The notes: generated by a model not told the origin, from the sequence alone. A stretch of DNA of 64,000 bases from Rhodosalinus sp041365695 (GCF_041365695.1 NZ_JBGFSJ010000001.1:1-64000); one strand, 5' to 3'; positions 43,845 through 52,741 are shown, counted from the first letter of the stretch. Numbers and translations are program-made.

Positions 43845-43860
43845 CGAAGCTTGGGAAAGA

Positions 43861-43943
43861 GAAACGGCGACGCCCGGGAGGAGGAGGAAGGCGCCGCCGT
43901 TTCGATTTCGAAGGCCCCAGGGAGGAGGAGAGGGGGCGCTTCG
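43861..43943 (-). ncRNA. CcsR/cuckoo-type double-hairpin sRNA (second copy)
   Basis: Read on the minus strand, two hairpins stand side by side. The first pairs CGAAG..CCCC (43943-43932) with GGGG..CTTCG (43918-43909) around loop TCTCCTCCTCCCT. The second pairs GAAACGGCG (43903-43895) with CGCCGTTTC (43869-43861), plus an inner CGCC/GGCG, around a loop with TTCCTCCTCCTCCC. The stems are unrelated to each other while the loops share the CCTCCTCCC motif, which imitates the anti-Shine-Dalgarno sequence. Rhodobacter CcsR (cuckoo) sRNAs have exactly this two-hairpin form. The ends are approximate. Confidence 0.75.
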
Positions 43944-43995
43944 ATCCTGTGTCCGCATCCCGCACCCGAGGGCGACGGGCTGCGTCGTATAAGGT

Positions 43996-44070
43996 GCGGC
44001 GGCATCGGGGAGGAGGAGAGATGCCGCCGCCAGTTTTCAGAAAACCCAGGGAGGAGGAGAGGGTTTCCTG
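43996..44070 (-). ncRNA. CcsR/cuckoo-type double-hairpin sRNA (first copy)
   Basis: On the minus strand, CAGGAAACCC (44070-44061) pairs with GGGTTTTCTG (44047-44038), with one G-U pair, around loop TCTCCTCCTCCCT. Next, GCGGCGGCATC (44030-44020) pairs perfectly with GATGCCGCCGC (44006-43996) around loop TCTCCTCCTCCCC. It lies about 55 bases downstream of a promoter-like pair and is separated by 52 bases from the second copy. In Rhodobacter the family is cut from the transcript of a small DUF1127 gene; I find no such gene upstream here. Confidence 0.78.
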
Positions 44071-44132
44071 ATCCGTATGTCTGCGGGCGCCTGCCTTGCG
44101 TGTTGGCGTCAGCCTGCGCCGCGTTCCTTCCA

Positions 44133-44160
44133 AAGATACGTTTATGCTGCGCTTGCACAA
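44133..44160 (-). promoter_or_regulatory. Putative promoter of the tandem sRNAs
   Basis: On the minus strand TTGTGC (44160-44155), 16 bases, then TATCTT (44138-44133) would start transcription near 44126, reading into the tandem hairpins. The family in Rhodobacter is stress-induced (RpoH-type sigma). These hexamers could serve either RpoH or the housekeeping factor. Confidence 0.45.
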
Positions 44161-44909
44161 TAGCCGGCGGCTCAATGCTGCTATGCGGCAAATGCATATG
44201 ACATACTGACCTTTTCCGGGCAGCTCTGCCCGTTCCTTGTGCGCTTCGTGAACGCTTGGGCTCGCCTGCCCACGCTGCGCCCGGGCTTGCCTGGAAGATG
44301 GGCGGCCTGTGCACGGCGACGCCCGCTCATTTCCCGTCGATGGCATCCGGCGGAATGCCGGAACGCCCGACTCGCGCCCGGCGAGCGATTCGCCCGGGCC
44401 GGGCGACGGATCTTCGGCGACGCGACAGTTTTCTGGATACGGGTGGGAAATCATGGGCCAAAAAGGGAGTCCGGAAATTCGCACCATATATGGAGCAGTT
44501 TTCAGAGACGGTCATATATATTGTATTTCAGTCCCGCGGGAGCATGGCAAAAGCCGCTCATGCAAGGCGCTGACACGTCTGCGGTTGCCTGTCGTCCCAC
44601 AAAAACTTGTTGATTTCCATGAATTCCCATGGCATCCCTTTTCTCACGATGAGGGACGGGACGAAGGGGCGGAAAAGAACCCCGAACAAGGCTCCCATAA
44701 AAAGTCAGGTTTCATACAGGCACCCCGCTTTCATCGTGAAAGAGAGATCCGGTGCGCGGGCGAGCAGACATCCCCCCAGGTGGCGCGCGCAACCGGACAC
44801 CCCGGCGACGGGACGAGGGCGGCGGATCGGGCTTTGGCAGCAGCTCGATCCGCCGTTTTCGTAAGGCGCCGGGCCTTCGGGGGCGAAGGTTGAAAGGGCG
44901 GTAGGGACA
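44161..44909. other. Long upstream region of mraZ without a convincing gene
   Basis: The open frames here lack the strong third-position GC bias of neighbouring genes and look like shadows, so I see no gene. The stretch 44480-44640 is unusually AT-rich and probably carries the dcw promoter(s). At 44614-44639 the plus strand has TCC/CCC triplets in 10-bp phase (TTTCCAT, TTCCCAT, ATCCCTT). On the minus strand this reads as GGGAT, GGGAA, GGAAA, similar to the 10-bp-spaced TGGGN boxes that MraZ binds in other bacteria. The match is weak and about 280 bases from mraZ. Confidence 0.4.
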
Positions 44910-45428
44910 GTGGGCCGCAGGTTCAGAGGCGAGAGCCGCAACAAGGTGGACGGGAAGGGCCGGGTGTCGATCCCGGCCTCGTTCCGCCGCGTGCTCGAGG
45001 CCGCCGACCCGAACTGGACCGATGGGCTCAACCCCGAACTGGTGATCGTCTACGGCGACCACCGCCGCAATTACCTCGAATGCTACACCATGGAGGCGAT
45101 CGCCGAGGTCGACGAGAAGATCGACGCGATGCCGCGCGGCTCGATGCAGCGCAAGATGCTGCAACGCCTCTTCCACGGCCAGAGCTATCCCACCAACGTG
45201 GACGAGACCGGCCGCCTCGTCCTGCCGGCGAAGCTGCGCCAGAAGATCGGGCTCGAGGGCGAGGCGTTCTTCATCGCCGCCGGCGACACGTTCCAGATCT
45301 GGAAGCCCGAGACCTACGACGCCGAAGAGCTGGCGCGGACCGAAGCCTGGCTCGACGAGCTGCCCGAGGATTTCGACCCGCTGATGCTGCTGGACGATCC
45401 GCAGCCCGGCGGCCCGGCGGGGGCGTAG
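44910..45428 (+). CDS. mraZ: Transcriptional regulator MraZ
   Basis: A 172-residue AbrB-like DNA-binding protein with two tandem MraZ domains. The DxxxR signature appears as DGKGRVSIPASFR (residues about 14-26) and DETGRLVLPAKLR (about 98-110). The start is GTG, giving a Rhodobacter-type N-terminus (RRFRGESRNKVDGKGRV). It is first in the dcw cluster and is known elsewhere to repress it. It ends three bases before rsmH. Confidence 0.95.
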   Translation: MGRRFRGESRNKVDGKGRVSIPASFRRVLEAADPNWTDGLNPELVIVYGDHRRNYLECYTMEAIAEVDEKIDAMPRGSMQRKMLQRLFHGQSYPTNVDETGRLVLPAKLRQKIGLEGEAFFIAAGDTFQIWKPETYDAEELARTEAWLDELPEDFDPLMLLDDPQPGGPAGA

Positions 45429-45431
45429 GCC

Positions 45432-46424
45432 ATGACCTGCCCGGCCGCGTCCGCCCCGAGCTCCGCGCCGCCCCATGTTCCGGTCCTGCTCGGCCCGCTT
45501 CTCGATCTCGTGGCGCCGGTGCGCGGCGTCTGGCTCGACGGCACCTTCGGTGCGGGCGGCTATGCCCGCGCGCTGCTGGAGGCGGGCGCGGACAAGGTCG
45601 TCGCGATGGATCGCGATCCGCTCGCCTTCGAACTCGCGGCGGGATGGGCCGGCGCCTATGGCGACCGTCTGGAGATGGTCGAGGACGTCTTCTCGAGGCT
45701 CGATGATTACGGCAGCGACCTCGCCGGCGTGGTGCTCGACCTTGGCGTCTCGTCGATGCAGCTCGACCGCGCCGAGCGCGGCTTTTCCTTCCAGAAGGAG
45801 GGGCCGCTCGACATGCGCATGGGGCGGGAGGGCCCGACCGCGGCCGATATCGTGAACGCCGCCTCCGAGAGGGAGCTGGCCGACATCCTCTTTCTCTACG
45901 GCGAGGAGCGCGCGAGCCGGCGCATCGCCCGCGCCATCCTGCGTGCGCGCGCCGAGGCGCCGATCGAGACGACGCTCGATCTCGCCCGCGTCGTCGAATC
46001 CTGCCTTCCGCGGGCGAAGCCGGGGCAGGCGCACCCCGCCACCCGCAGTTTCCAGGCGCTCAGGATCGCCGTGAACGACGAGTTCGGGGAGCTGTTCCAA
46101 GGTCTCGTCGCCGCCGAGCGCGCGCTTGCGCCCGGCGGCGCGCTCGCCGTGGTGACCTTCCATTCCATCGAGGACCGGATGGTGAAGCGCTTTTTCCAGG
46201 CGCGGGCGGGCTCCACCGGCGCGGCCAATCGTTTCGCGCCGGCGGGCACCCCCGAGCGTGCGCGCTTCGAGATCCTCACGCGCAAGGCGGTCGGCCCCGA
46301 CGCGGAGGAGCTTGCCCGCAACCCCCGCGCGCGTTCGGCCCGGCTTCGGGTGGCGCGCCGCACCGATGCGCCCGCGGGCGCCCCCGATCCCGCCCGGATC
46401 GGCATGCCGGTCGTGAAAGGATAG
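45432..46424 (+). CDS. rsmH: 16S rRNA m4C1402 methyltransferase
   Basis: A 330-residue RsmH (MraW) that N4-methylates C1402 of 16S rRNA using S-adenosylmethionine. The start has the usual HVPVLLGPLLDLV, then the SAM motif DGTFGAGGYARALLE and AMDRDPLAF. DLGVSSMQLD and RSFQALRIAVNDEFGEL follow. It is placed second in the dcw cluster, as in most bacteria. Confidence 0.97.
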   Translation: MTCPAASAPSSAPPHVPVLLGPLLDLVAPVRGVWLDGTFGAGGYARALLEAGADKVVAMDRDPLAFELAAGWAGAYGDRLEMVEDVFSRLDDYGSDLAGVVLDLGVSSMQLDRAERGFSFQKEGPLDMRMGREGPTAADIVNAASERELADILFLYGEERASRRIARAILRARAEAPIETTLDLARVVESCLPRAKPGQAHPATRSFQALRIAVNDEFGELFQGLVAAERALAPGGALAVVTFHSIEDRMVKRFFQARAGSTGAANRFAPAGTPERARFEILTRKAVGPDAEELARNPRARSARLRVARRTDAPAGAPDPARIGMPVVKG

Positions 46425-46429
46425 ACCAG

Positions 46430-46780
46430 ATGCGCACCCTGCTTTTCGTGACCACCGCGTGCACCGTGATCGGACTCGCCTTCTGGGCCTACCACCAGAA
46501 CTATCGCACCCAGCAGGCCATCGCCGAGACCGAGGCCCTGCAGCGCCAGATCGCCGAGACGCGGGCGCGCTTCGCGGTGCTGCGGGCCGAATGGGCCTAT
46601 CTCAACCGGCCCGACCGGCTGATGGAGCTTGCCGAGATGAACTTCGACACGCTCGGGCTTCTGCCCTTCCGGCCCGAGCAGTTCGGCCGCGTCGAGCAGG
46701 TCGCCTATCCTGCTGAGGACGCGCCCGAGCCCATCGCCAACGTGGTCGAGATTTCCGAGCAGGGAGAGTCGACGCCATGA
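46430..46780 (+). CDS. ftsL: Cell division protein FtsL
   Basis: A 116-residue bitopic protein with a membrane helix at residues 3-19 (TLLFVTTACTVIGLAFWAY) and a coiled coil (about 25-60, IAETEALQRQIAETRARFAV). It has the short motif LNRPDRLMELAEMN common in alphaproteobacterial FtsL. It bridges FtsQ/FtsB and FtsW/FtsI at the septum. No ftsB is in the window. It overlaps ftsI by ATGA. Confidence 0.92.
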   Translation: MRTLLFVTTACTVIGLAFWAYHQNYRTQQAIAETEALQRQIAETRARFAVLRAEWAYLNRPDRLMELAEMNFDTLGLLPFRPEQFGRVEQVAYPAEDAPEPIANVVEISEQGESTP

Positions 46781-48564
46781 TCCGCAAGCCGCTGCGCCCG
46801 CTCGCCCGGATCCTCGAGGCCCGCGCCAGGGGCGAAAGCCCCGACGCGATCGAGCGCGAGAACATCCGCCTGCGCCACGAGGAGATGCGCGACCGGCTGC
46901 GCCAGCGCGCCGAGGCGCGGCTGCTGGTGCTGGGCGTGGCCTTCGTCTTCGCCTTCGCCCTCGTGGGCGGGCGGACCGCGCATCTCGCGGCCTCAGAGCC
47001 CGAAGAGCCGCGCGTGCGCGCGCCGGGCGCCTCCATCCTCGCGCAGCGCGCCGACATCACCGACCGGCACGGCCGGGTGCTGGCCACCAACATGGGCACG
47101 CACAGCCTTTACGCGCAGCCGCCCCTGATGGTGGACCCCGACACGGCCGCGCGCGAGCTTGCGCGGATCTTCCCGGACCTCGATGCCGAGAAGCTGCGCG
47201 CCGATTTCACGGGCGCGCGCAAGTTCCTGTGGATCAAGCGAAAGATCAGCCCCGAGCAGAAGCAGGCGGTGCACGACATCGGCGAGCCGGGGCTGCTTTT
47301 CGGGCCGCGCGAGATGCGGCTTTATCCCAACGGACGCCTCGCGGCGCATGTGCTGGGCGGGGCGGGCTTCGGGCGCGAGGGCGTGCACGCCGCAGAGGTG
47401 ATCGGCGTCGCGGGCGTGGAAAAGACCTTCGACGCGCGCCTGCGCGACCCGGCCCGTGCGGGCGCGCCGCTCGCGCTGTCGCTCGACCTCACGGTGCAGG
47501 CCGCCGCAGAGCGCGTGCTGGACGGCGGCATGCGGCTTCTCAACGCCAAGGGCGCGGCCGCGGTGCTGATGGACGTGAAGACCGGAGAGATCGTCAGCCT
47601 GGTGAGCCTGCCGGATTTCGATCCCAACGACCGGCCCGCGCCGCCGCCGCGCGGGGAGGCCGCCGACAGCCCGCTTTTCAACCGCGCGGTGCAGGGCGTC
47701 TACGAGCTGGGTTCCACCTTCAAGACCTTCACGGCGGTGCAGGCGCTCGAGCTGGGGCTCGCCGATGACGACACGCTGATCGACACCTCGGGGCCGATGC
47801 GGGTGTCCGGTTTCGCGATCCGGGAGTTCCGCAACAAGGATTACGGCGAGCAGACCGTGGACGGCATCCTCGTGCACAGCTCGAACCGGGGGACGGCGCG
47901 GCTCGCGCTGCAGATCGGGCCGGAGCGCCAGCGCGCGTTTCTCGACCGTCTGGGCCTGCTCGAGCCGGTTCCCGTCGAGATGCCCGAGGCGGCGCAGGGC
48001 GCGCCGCTGCTGCCCGAGCGCTGGACCGATCTTTCGGCGGTGACGATCTCCTACGGGCACGGGCTTTCGGTCACGCCGCTCCACCTCGCCGCGGGCTACG
48101 CGGCGATCGCCAATGGCGGCTTTCGCGTGACGCCGACGCTGCTGCGCCAGGACGCCCCCCGCCTCGGCGAGCGGGTGATGACGGCCGCCTCGGCGGACAA
48201 GGCGCGCACCATGCTGCGCCGCGTGGTCACCGAGGGCACCGCGAGCCTGGGCGAGGTGCGCGGCTATCGCGTCGGCGGCAAGACCGGGACCGCCGACAAG
48301 CCGCGCAAGGCCGGTGGCGGCTATTACGAGGACAAGGTGATCGCCGTCTTTGCCTCGATCTTTCCCGCCGACGACCCGCGATACGTGCTCGTCGTGGCGC
48401 TCGACGAACCGGTGGAGACCTCGGGCGCGGAACCGCGGCGTTCGGCGGGCTGGACGGCGGTGCCCGTGGCCGCCGAGATGATCCGCCGCGTCGCGCCGAT
48501 CCTGGGGCTGCGGCCCGAGATTGAACCCGCCCCGCAGACTGGTGTAACGCTCACCGCCAACTGA
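46777..48564 (+). CDS. ftsI: Septal peptidoglycan transpeptidase FtsI (PBP3)
   Basis: A 595-residue class B penicillin-binding protein. An N-terminal helix (about residues 46-66) follows a basic cytoplasmic part, then the PBP dimerisation region. The transpeptidase domain has the nucleophile Ser313 in STFK, SSN in HSSNRGTARLA, and KTG in GKTGTADKPRK. It cross-links septal wall with FtsW as glycosyltransferase partner. Confidence 0.97.
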   Translation: MIRKPLRPLARILEARARGESPDAIERENIRLRHEEMRDRLRQRAEARLLVLGVAFVFAFALVGGRTAHLAASEPEEPRVRAPGASILAQRADITDRHGRVLATNMGTHSLYAQPPLMVDPDTAARELARIFPDLDAEKLRADFTGARKFLWIKRKISPEQKQAVHDIGEPGLLFGPREMRLYPNGRLAAHVLGGAGFGREGVHAAEVIGVAGVEKTFDARLRDPARAGAPLALSLDLTVQAAAERVLDGGMRLLNAKGAAAVLMDVKTGEIVSLVSLPDFDPNDRPAPPPRGEAADSPLFNRAVQGVYELGSTFKTFTAVQALELGLADDDTLIDTSGPMRVSGFAIREFRNKDYGEQTVDGILVHSSNRGTARLALQIGPERQRAFLDRLGLLEPVPVEMPEAAQGAPLLPERWTDLSAVTISYGHGLSVTPLHLAAGYAAIANGGFRVTPTLLRQDAPRLGERVMTAASADKARTMLRRVVTEGTASLGEVRGYRVGGKTGTADKPRKAGGGYYEDKVIAVFASIFPADDPRYVLVVALDEPVETSGAEPRRSAGWTAVPVAAEMIRRVAPILGLRPEIEPAPQTGVTLTAN

Positions 48565-48622
48565 AGGCACGGCACGCGTGCCGGGGCGGCGGGCAGGCAT
48601 GGCACGAACGGAGCGGCAGGGC

Positions 48623-50107
48623 ATGGGCGAGCGGGAGAAGGGCCTTTCGGAACTGGGCCTGACCGCGCAAGGCGGCCGTGCGGCCCGCGTCACCGGGATT
48701 TCCGTGGACAGCCGCAAGGTCGCGCCCGGCCATCTTTTCGCGGCGCTGCCGGGCACGCGCGCCCACGGCGCGGCGTTCCTGCCCGCCGCGCTTGCAAAGG
48801 GTGCCGCGGCGGTGCTCACGGATGCCGAGGGCGCGCGCCTCGCCGCCGAGCCGCTCGCGGCCTCCGCTACCGCGCTCGTGGTGGCCGAGGATCCGCGCCA
48901 GGCGCTCGCCCGCGCCGCGGCGCTCTGGTTCGGCGCCCAGCCCGAGGTGATGGCGGCGGTGACCGGAACCAACGGCAAGACCTCCGTCGCCAGCTTCCTG
49001 CGCCAGATCTGGACCGCGCTGGGCGAGGTCGCGGTCAATCTCGGCACCACCGGCGTGGAGGGCGCGTGGGATCACCCGCTCGGCCACACCACGCCAGAGC
49101 CCGTGACGCTTCACCGCGTGCTCGCCGAGGCCGCCGCCGCGGGTGTGACCCACGCGGCGATGGAGGCGTCCTCCCACGGGCTCGAGCAGCGCCGCCTCGA
49201 CGGCGTGGTGCTGCGCGCCGCGGGGTTTTCCAGCTTCAGCCAGGATCATCTCGACTACCACGAGAGCCTGGAGGCGTATTTCGAGGCCAAGGCCGGGCTC
49301 TTTTCCCGCGTGCTGCCCGAGGACGGGGTGGCCGTGGTCAACCTCGACGCGGCGCGGGGCGAGGATGTCGCCCGGATCGCCCGCGCCCGCGGGCAGCGCG
49401 TGATCGGCGTGGGCCGGGGCGAGGCGGCCGATCTGCGCATCCTCGCGCAGCGCTGCGAGCCCCAGGGCCAGGAACTGCGCCTGTCCTGGGAGGGCCGCGC
49501 CTTTCAGGCGAAGCTCGCCCTCGTGGGCGATTTCCAGGCGTGGAACGCGGCGCTCGCCGCCGGGCTCGCCATCGGTTGCGGCGCCGAGGCCGAGCGCGTC
49601 CTTGCGTCGCTGCCCGCGCTCTCCACCGTGCGCGGGCGGATGCAGCTTGCCGCCACGCGCGCGAACGGGGCCGGCGTCTATGTCGATTACGCGCACACCC
49701 CCGACGCCATCGCGACCGCGCTGCGCGCGCTGCGGCCGCATGTGATGGGGCGGCTCGTCGCGGTGATCGGCGCAGGAGGCGACCGCGACACCACCAAGCG
49801 CGCGCCCATGGGCGCGGCGGCGGCCGCGCATGCCGATCTCGTCATCGTCACCGACGACAATCCGCGTTCGGAGGCGCCGGCGGCGATCCGCGCCGCGGTG
49901 ATGGAAGGCGCCCCCGGCGCGGCCGAGGTGGGCGACCGGGCCGAAGCGATCCTGCGCGGGGTGGCCGCGCTCGGCCCCGGCGACGCGCTCTTGATCTGCG
50001 GGAAGGGCCACGAGACGGGCCAGGAGGTCGCGGGCACGGTCTATCCCTTCGACGACGCCGAGCAGGCGAGCCTCGCCGTCGCCGCGCTCGAAGGGCGGGC
50101 GCCGTGA
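48623..50107 (+). CDS. murE: UDP-MurNAc-L-Ala-D-Glu:meso-DAP ligase
   Basis: A 494-residue Mur ligase adding the third stem residue. The P-loop is TGTNGKTS. The DNPR motif (TDDNPRSEAP) marks meso-diaminopimelate specificity. The lid motif around YAHTPDAI is present. Starts at 48578 (GTG), 48599 and 48623 are all open. I choose 48623 because GGAG precedes it and the family N-terminus (LSELGLTAQGG) begins soon after, with low confidence. It overlaps murF by the GTGA junction. Confidence 0.94.
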   Translation: MGEREKGLSELGLTAQGGRAARVTGISVDSRKVAPGHLFAALPGTRAHGAAFLPAALAKGAAAVLTDAEGARLAAEPLAASATALVVAEDPRQALARAAALWFGAQPEVMAAVTGTNGKTSVASFLRQIWTALGEVAVNLGTTGVEGAWDHPLGHTTPEPVTLHRVLAEAAAAGVTHAAMEASSHGLEQRRLDGVVLRAAGFSSFSQDHLDYHESLEAYFEAKAGLFSRVLPEDGVAVVNLDAARGEDVARIARARGQRVIGVGRGEAADLRILAQRCEPQGQELRLSWEGRAFQAKLALVGDFQAWNAALAAGLAIGCGAEAERVLASLPALSTVRGRMQLAATRANGAGVYVDYAHTPDAIATALRALRPHVMGRLVAVIGAGGDRDTTKRAPMGAAAAAHADLVIVTDDNPRSEAPAAIRAAVMEGAPGAAEVGDRAEAILRGVAALGPGDALLICGKGHETGQEVAGTVYPFDDAEQASLAVAALEGRAP

Positions 50108-51555
50108 CGCTCTGGACCTCCGCCGACGCCGCCCGCGCCACCGGCGGGCGCGCGACCCGCGACTGGGCCGCCACGGGCGTCTCCATCGATACCCGCACGC
50201 TCGCGCCCGGCGACCTCTTCGTGGCGCTCACCGCGGCGCGGGACGGCCACGACTTCGTGGCCGACGCGCTGGCGAGGGGGGCCGCGGCGGCGATGGTCGC
50301 GCGCGTGCCCGAGGACGTGGCCGGCGACGCGCCGCTGCTGGTCGTGGAGGATGTGCAGGCCGCGCTCGAGGCGCTCGGTGCCGCGGCGCGCGCGCGCGCC
50401 ACCGGGTGCAGGGTGGTCGCCGTGACCGGCTCGGTCGGCAAGACCTCGACCAAGGAGATGCTGAAGACGGTCTGCGCCGGGCAGGGGGTGACGCACGCCT
50501 CGGTGGCGAGCTACAACAATCACTGGGGCGTGCCGCTCACGCTCGCCCGGATGCCCGCCGACACGCGCTATGCCGTCATCGAGATCGGCATGAACGCGCC
50601 GGGCGAGATCGCGCCCTTGGCGCGCCAGGCGCGCCCCGACGTGGCGGTGATCACCACGGTCGCGCCCGCGCATCTCGGCGCCTTCGGCAGCCTGGAGGGC
50701 ATCGCGGCCGAGAAGGCCTCGATCATGGCGGGGCTTCGCCCCGGCGGCACGGCGGTCGTGAACGGCGATCTGGACACCTCGCCCCTTCTCGAGGCGGCGG
50801 CGCGGCGGGCGGGCGCACGCCGCGTGGTCACCTTCGGCGAGGCGGCGCGCAACCACCACCGACTGCTCCGCGCCACCATCCGCGACACCGCCACCGTCTG
50901 CGAGGCGCGGGCCTGGCGGGCCCCGATCCTTTACAAGGTGCAGGCGCCGGGGCGGCATTTCGCGCTCAACGCGCTTGCCGTGCTCGCCGCGGGCTGGGCG
51001 CTCGGCCTCGACCGCGCGGTGGCGATCGCGGACCTCGCCCGTTGGCGGCCGGTCGCCGGGCGCGGCGCGCGCGAGGTCGTGCGGCTCGATCCCGTGGACA
51101 GCCGCCTGGCCATCGACCTCATCGACGAGGCCTACAACGCCAACCCGGCCTCCGTCGGCGCGGCGCTCGAGGTGCTGGCGGGCGCCGAGGTGCGCCACGA
51201 CGTCGGGCGCAAGGCGCGGGGGCGGCGGGTGGCCTATCTCGGCGACATGAAGGAGCTCGGTGGCGGCGAGGCCGAGATGCACGCCGCGCTGGCCCGGCAT
51301 CCGGCGATGGCCGGGATCGACGTGGTCCACACCGTGGGCCCCCTCGCGCGGCACCTGTGGGAAGCGCTGCCGCCCGCAAAGCGCGGCCGGCACGCGACGC
51401 GCGCGAAGGAGATGGCCGCCGGCGTGCGGCGCGATCTCGACGCGGGCGACGTGGTCATGGTCAAGGGGTCGCTTTCCACCGGGCTTTCGGCCGTTGTTGA
51501 CGCTGTGCGGAAACTCGGGCATCCCGCCGCGCAAGCCCTTTCGGGAGACGAGTAG
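50104..51555 (+). CDS. murF: UDP-MurNAc-tripeptide:D-Ala-D-Ala ligase
   Basis: A 483-residue Mur ligase that adds D-Ala-D-Ala, completing UDP-MurNAc-pentapeptide. The P-loop is TGSVGKTSTKEM, then SYNNHWGVPLTLARM and DEAYNANPASVGAAL, characteristic of MurF. The start is GTG inside the murE stop codon. Its stop touches the mraY start with no gap. Confidence 0.96.
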   Translation: MTLWTSADAARATGGRATRDWAATGVSIDTRTLAPGDLFVALTAARDGHDFVADALARGAAAAMVARVPEDVAGDAPLLVVEDVQAALEALGAAARARATGCRVVAVTGSVGKTSTKEMLKTVCAGQGVTHASVASYNNHWGVPLTLARMPADTRYAVIEIGMNAPGEIAPLARQARPDVAVITTVAPAHLGAFGSLEGIAAEKASIMAGLRPGGTAVVNGDLDTSPLLEAAARRAGARRVVTFGEAARNHHRLLRATIRDTATVCEARAWRAPILYKVQAPGRHFALNALAVLAAGWALGLDRAVAIADLARWRPVAGRGAREVVRLDPVDSRLAIDLIDEAYNANPASVGAALEVLAGAEVRHDVGRKARGRRVAYLGDMKELGGGEAEMHAALARHPAMAGIDVVHTVGPLARHLWEALPPAKRGRHATRAKEMAAGVRRDLDAGDVVMVKGSLSTGLSAVVDAVRKLGHPAAQALSGDE

Positions 51556-52638
51556 ATGCTCTACTGGCTCACGCTGCTGAGCGACGGCGGGGATGTGTTC
51601 AACCTCTTCCGCTACATCACCTTCCGGGCGGGCGGCGCCTTTCTGACCGCGCTGCTGTTCGGCTTCCTGTTCGGACCGCCGCTCATCAACGTGCTGCGCC
51701 GGCGCCAGGGCAAGGGCCAGCCGATCCGCTCGGACGGGCCGGAAACCCATGTCACGAAGGCGGGCACGCCCACCATGGGCGGGCTGCTGATCGTGGGCGC
51801 GCTCACCGTCTCGACCCTGCTGTGGGCGCGGCTCGACAACGGGTATGTCTGGATCGTACTCTTCGTCACGCTGGCCTTCGGACTGATCGGCTTCGCCGAC
51901 GACTACGCCAAGGTGTCGCGGCAGAACGTGAAGGGCGTGCCGGGCCGGCTGCGGGTCGCGCTCGGCGTCCTGATCGCGGGCATCGCGGCCTTCTGGGCGG
52001 CCCAGCTGCACCCCGCGGAGCTGACCAACCAGCTCGCCCTGCCGGTCTTCAAGGACACGCTGGTCAATCTGGGCATCCTCTTCGTGCCCTTCGCGATGGT
52101 GGTGATCGTGGGCGCGGCCAACGCCGTGAACCTGACCGACGGGCTCGACGGGCTCGCCATCATGCCCTCGATGATCGCTGCGGGCACGCTCGGCGTGATC
52201 GCCTACGCCGTGGGGCGGGTGGACTTCACCGAGTATCTCGACGTCCACTACGTGCCGGGCACCGGGGAGATCCTGATCTTCACCGCCGGGCTGATCGGCG
52301 GCGGCCTCGGCTTCCTGTGGTACAACGCGCCGCCCGCGGCGGTCTTCATGGGCGACACCGGAAGCCTCGCGCTGGGCGGCGCGCTGGGCGCGATCGCGGT
52401 GGCCACCAAGCACGAGATCGTGCTGGCCATCGTGGGCGGGCTCTTCGTGGTCGAGGCGCTGTCGGTCATCATCCAGGTGCTCTACTTCAAGCGCACAGGC
52501 AAGCGCGTCTTCCTGATGGCGCCCATACATCACCACTACGAGAAGAAGGGCTGGGCCGAGCCCACCATCGTGATCCGTTTCTGGATCATCTCGCTGATCC
52601 TCGCCGTGATCGGGCTGGCCACCCTCAAGGTGCGGTGA
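51556..52638 (+). CDS. mraY: Phospho-MurNAc-pentapeptide transferase
   Basis: A 360-residue, ten-helix membrane enzyme that makes lipid I on undecaprenyl phosphate. Conserved family motifs: PTMGG, FADDYAK (the Asp pair), NLTDGLDGLA, FMGDTGSLALGG and APIHHHYEKKGW. It follows murF directly. Confidence 0.98.
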   Translation: MLYWLTLLSDGGDVFNLFRYITFRAGGAFLTALLFGFLFGPPLINVLRRRQGKGQPIRSDGPETHVTKAGTPTMGGLLIVGALTVSTLLWARLDNGYVWIVLFVTLAFGLIGFADDYAKVSRQNVKGVPGRLRVALGVLIAGIAAFWAAQLHPAELTNQLALPVFKDTLVNLGILFVPFAMVVIVGAANAVNLTDGLDGLAIMPSMIAAGTLGVIAYAVGRVDFTEYLDVHYVPGTGEILIFTAGLIGGGLGFLWYNAPPAAVFMGDTGSLALGGALGAIAVATKHEIVLAIVGGLFVVEALSVIIQVLYFKRTGKRVFLMAPIHHHYEKKGWAEPTIVIRFWIISLILAVIGLATLKVR

Positions 52639-52697
52639 TGCGCGGGCGGCGCGCGATCGTGAAGGCGGGCAAGGGGGCGCTGCCCCCGTCGCGCGCG

Positions 52698-52741
52698 GGG
52701 CGCGCGGCTCCCCCGGAGTATTTGGATCCAAGAAGAAGAAG
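52698..52741 (+). repeat. Rhodobacterales-type intergenic element CCCCCGGAGTATTTGG
   Basis: The 142-bp gap between mraY and murD holds CTCCCCCGGAGTATTTGG followed by ATCCAAGAAGAAGAAG. From memory, near-identical CCCCCGGAGTATTT-(n)-AAGAAGAA segments recur between genes in many Rhodobacteraceae genomes. Only one copy is in this window, so its repeat nature is inference. Confidence 0.45.

Noticed and set aside
43861..44070. CRISPR array
   Set aside because: The repeated GGGAGGAGGAG is only about 11-13 bases, lies in hairpin loops, and is spaced irregularly. The flanks are paired stems and no cas gene is near.
43861..44070. Plus-strand CsrA/RsmA-sequestering RNA with GGA loops
   Set aside because: The plus-strand loops contain GGA, but no promoter is visible in that direction between the small gene's terminator and the hairpins. 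The minus strand matches the known CCTCCTCCC family and has a promoter-like pair. It is kept as an alternative only.
44161..44893. Several open frames of 60-220 codons on both strands upstream of mraZ
   Set aside because: None has third-position GC bias, a ribosome site or recognisable protein features, and they overlap one another.
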